Source: Chloroflexota bacterium | GTDB taxonomy: Bacteria; Chloroflexota; Anaerolineae; CG2-30-64-16 | DNA length: 7,713 nt | Reading direction: 5' to 3' | Assembly (NCBI GenBank): GCA_029555885.1 | Contig: JAKPQT010000457.1 | Location: 1 to 7,713, forward strand | Shown here: in pieces, positions 6,099-7,713 of the stretch | Layout of the letters: the number at the start of each line of letters is the position of its first letter | Position numbering within the stretch: the first letter of the stretch is position 1 | Notes under the pieces: model-generated | The model's database searches: none | Told to the model about the DNA's origin: nothing | Seen by the model: the letters and a program-made list of their open reading frames with translations, nothing else | Position numbers and translations under genes: made by a program

Positions 6099-6152
6099 AT
6101 GCTTCGGTTGCGCCAAATGCCGCAGCCAGTACCTATCGGAGGACTAAAAACC

Positions 6153-6353
6153 ATGTACGTCGTGACCGTTGACGTCGAGAAGTGCCAGGGCTGTGGCGAC
6201 TGCGTCGATGCCTGCCCGAACGAACTCATCGCCCTCGTCGAAGAAGGCGGCAAGCAGTATGCCATGTACAAGGGCGACCCCGAGGAGTGCATCGGCTGCT
6301 ACTCCTGCGAGTCGACCTGCCCGGAAGGCTCCATCACCATTACCGAGCTTTAG
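6153..6353 (+). CDS. Small 2[4Fe-4S] ferredoxin
   Basis: A 66-aa electron-transfer protein with two complete cluster-binding motifs. C11-x2-C14-x2-C17-x3-C21-P is embedded in EKCQGCGDCVDACP, and C46-x2-C49-x2-C52-x3-C56-P in EECIGCYSCESTCP. By family rule, three Cys of one motif and the last Cys of the other coordinate each low-potential [4Fe-4S] cluster. The region between the motifs is about 24 residues, slightly longer than in clostridial 2[4Fe-4S] ferredoxins, and the protein is acidic. ATG 6153 is chosen because GGAGGA (6138-6143) lies 9 nt upstream and the protein then begins MYVVTVDVEKC, as usual for the family. An ATG at 6099 in the same frame would add 18 residues upstream of this Shine-Dalgarno site and is rejected. 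It appears monocistronic, with a strong hairpin after the stop. Redox partners are not encoded in the window. Confidence 0.92.
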   Translation: MYVVTVDVEKCQGCGDCVDACPNELIALVEEGGKQYAMYKGDPEECIGCYSCESTCPEGSITITEL

Positions 6354-6371
6354 CCGGTCATCCATTCCCCC

Positions 6372-6415
6372 ATTACGAGGAAGCCGGTGTGGTTACACAC
6401 CGGCTTCCTCGTAAT
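6372..6415. terminator. Perfect 20-bp stem hairpin between convergent genes
   Basis: ATTACGAGGAAGCCGGTGTG (6372-6391) pairs perfectly with 6396-6415 around a GTTA loop. It begins 18 bp after the ferredoxin stop and ends 11 bp before the stop of the MFS gene on the other strand, so it is well placed as a bidirectional terminator. Neither side has a T-tract (AATTGACGCC on +, and a run reading AATGGGGGAATGG on -). Either it ends transcription by stem strength alone or it mainly protects mRNA 3' ends. Confidence 0.75.
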
Positions 6416-6426
6416 TGACGCCCGGT

Positions 6427-7713
6427 TCAATATGATCGTGCCAGTTCCGCCGGCTGGCGCACGCGCTGCAGCGCCAGGACCGAAACCAGGAACATGACAC
6501 CGTACAGGCCGAATAGCAGGATATACCCGACACCGGGCAGGCCGGGCAGCCGGGCAGTCACGAAGTCGGCAATCGGACCGCCGATGTACGCTCCCACTGC
6601 ACCCGCGCCCGCCCCGGCCAGGTTCGAGATGCCCAAATATCGCCCGGCCTCTCCCTGCGGCACCAACTCCGTGCCCAGCGCCCAGTTCGCGGTGAAGAAG
6701 AGACCGGTGGCGATGCCGATGAAACTGCCGCCGATGTAGATGATCGTCATGCTCGGCGAGAGCAACGCAATCAGCACGCCGAGCGCGGCCAGCAACCCCG
6801 CAACGCCCACCAGCAACTTATGTCCGAAGCGATCCCCCAGCCAGCCGCTCGGCAGCGCGGATAACAGGATGAAGATACCGATCACGGTCATCAGCCACGC
6901 GGCCGGCCCGGCAGCCTGCTCGCGCACGAGGCCGAGCCGTCCCTGCAGGAAGTAAACGGCGAACGTGGACAGGTTGGTCGTGCCGACGAAAAAGGCCAGC
7001 CGATTGACAACCCACCAGGTGAACGAGGGGTTCGCTCGCGCCGCCTCAGTGCCGATGCTGATCCGCACGCTGAGCCATACGCCGGCCGCGACGGTGAGCA
7101 CGATCGCGACCAATCCGGCCAGCCCCATGACACCCAACACCACGGCCGGCTGCTCATTGCCCGCCAGCAGCCGGCCAACCTGGCCCACGAGCACGCCCAT
7201 GCCGAGGATGATGGCCGTAAACAACGCGGTCATGGCCGCCAGCCGCACGATGGGGGTCCAGTCGAGCCTGGAGGGGGCCTGCGCCAACGGCCGCTCCGGC
7301 GCGAGCATGGTCAACAGCATGGCGACGAGCAGCACGCCGATGGCCAGGAACAGCGCCGTCCACAGGTTGCCTGCAGCGATGAAACGCGCAATCGTGAACG
7401 ACACCAGGAGCAGGGGAATCGGCACCTCGAGGACGGCCTTGACCGCGGAGAAGCGGCCGCGTTTCTCCGGCGGTACGAGGTCGGGGATCAGGCCCTGCTG
7501 TGCACCGTGCGCTGTGTTCGAAGCGACCGACTGCAGGAGGGCCATAGCGAACAAGAACGTGAAGCCTGCCAACCCGGCCATGCCTGACGCAAGACCGGTC
7601 AGCATGACCGTCACAACCATGCCGAGCGTGCCGACGAAGATGAAGGGCCGCCGCCGCCCGAGGCGCGATGTGCTCCGGTCGGACAACATGCCCATCAGCG
7701 CCTGCCACAGGAG
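6427..7713 (-). CDS. MFS transporter, SLC45/sugar-cation-symporter-like, N-terminus missing
   Basis: The - strand frame is open from the right edge to a TGA at 6427-6429, giving 428 residues. A Met at 7695 is internal: the frame continues upstream as LLWQAL and TM1-TM2 must lie beyond the window. The TM2-TM3 loop motif GMLSDRSTSRLGRRRP is the form seen in SLC45-type and GPH-like MFS proteins. The LVPPEKRGRFSA loop between TM4 and TM5 and the second-half repeat SGWLGDRFGHKLLVG are also standard MFS signatures. About ten further hydrophobic segments follow TM2. Two of these (around LAAMTALFTAIILGMGVLVG and VMGLAGLVAIVLTVAAGVWL) fall in what is usually the central cytoplasmic loop, suggesting 14 rather than 12 TM helices in the full protein. 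The substrate cannot be read from sequence; sugar or another small solute exchanged with H+ or Na+ is a family-based guess. Confidence 0.85.
   Translation of the reverse strand, partial: LLWQALMGMLSDRSTSRLGRRRPFIFVGTLGMVVTVMLTGLASGMAGLAGFTFLFAMALLQSVASNTAHGAQQGLIPDLVPPEKRGRFSAVKAVLEVPIPLLLVSFTIARFIAAGNLWTALFLAIGVLLVAMLLTMLAPERPLAQAPSRLDWTPIVRLAAMTALFTAIILGMGVLVGQVGRLLAGNEQPAVVLGVMGLAGLVAIVLTVAAGVWLSVRISIGTEAARANPSFTWWVVNRLAFFVGTTNLSTFAVYFLQGRLGLVREQAAGPAAWLMTVIGIFILLSALPSGWLGDRFGHKLLVGVAGLLAALGVLIALLSPSMTIIYIGGSFIGIATGLFFTANWALGTELVPQGEAGRYLGISNLAGAGAGAVGAYIGGPIADFVTARLPGLPGVGYILLFGLYGVMFLVSVLALQRVRQPAELARSY

Noticed and set aside
6099..6152. N-terminal extension of the ferredoxin from ATG 6099
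   Set aside because: It lies upstream of the GGAGGA ribosome binding site, and ferredoxins of this type begin a few residues before the first Cys motif.

Overview
The window is GC-rich and densely coded. It looks like a chromosome segment from a Chloroflexota-like bacterium (Anaerolineae or a related class). This is inferred from Thr-Pro-rich linkers and tails (TPTPTPAP, TPTPAPTPAQ), a fused GldF/GldG-type ABC gene followed by a DUF4340 gene, and a stand-alone effector-associated-domain protein. No 16S or other phylogenetic marker is present, so the assignment is tentative.

Layout. (1) Bases 1-201 are the C-terminal end of a type II NADH dehydrogenase-like flavoprotein on the + strand. (2) Bases 202-473 are non-coding. 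They hold a weak hairpin, a 9-bp direct repeat at 11-bp pitch, and a sigma70-like promoter facing the next operon. (3) Bases 474-5304 are a tight three-gene + strand operon. It encodes a GldA-type ABC ATPase, a fused ABC-2 permease/GldG-like extracytoplasmic protein, and a membrane-anchored DUF4340 protein, with stop and start codons touching or nearly touching at both junctions. (4) Bases 5331-5444 are a 114-bp element with perfect 18-bp terminal inverted repeats and an internal 9-bp periodicity; it looks like a REP/MITE-type insertion. (5) Bases 5457-5960 on the - strand encode a 167-aa protein made of two death-like effector-associated domains and nothing else. (6) Bases 6153-6353 on the + strand encode a small 2[4Fe-4S] ferredoxin, followed by a perfect 20-bp stem hairpin. 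(7) From 6427 to the right edge, on the - strand, is most of an MFS transporter whose N-terminus lies outside the window.

How the parts relate. The three ABC genes almost certainly work as one membrane complex: an ATPase, its permease, and two large extracytoplasmic modules, each of which appears internally duplicated. The ferredoxin and MFS genes converge on a shared hairpin. The EAD protein and the ferredoxin diverge from a common 192-bp intergenic region. The EAD protein has the architecture of an adaptor from prokaryotic conflict or programmed-death signalling networks, but no effector or NTPase partner is encoded here. The observations most worth a second look are the double-EAD adaptor, the fused and internally duplicated Gld-like system, and the inverted-repeat element between them.
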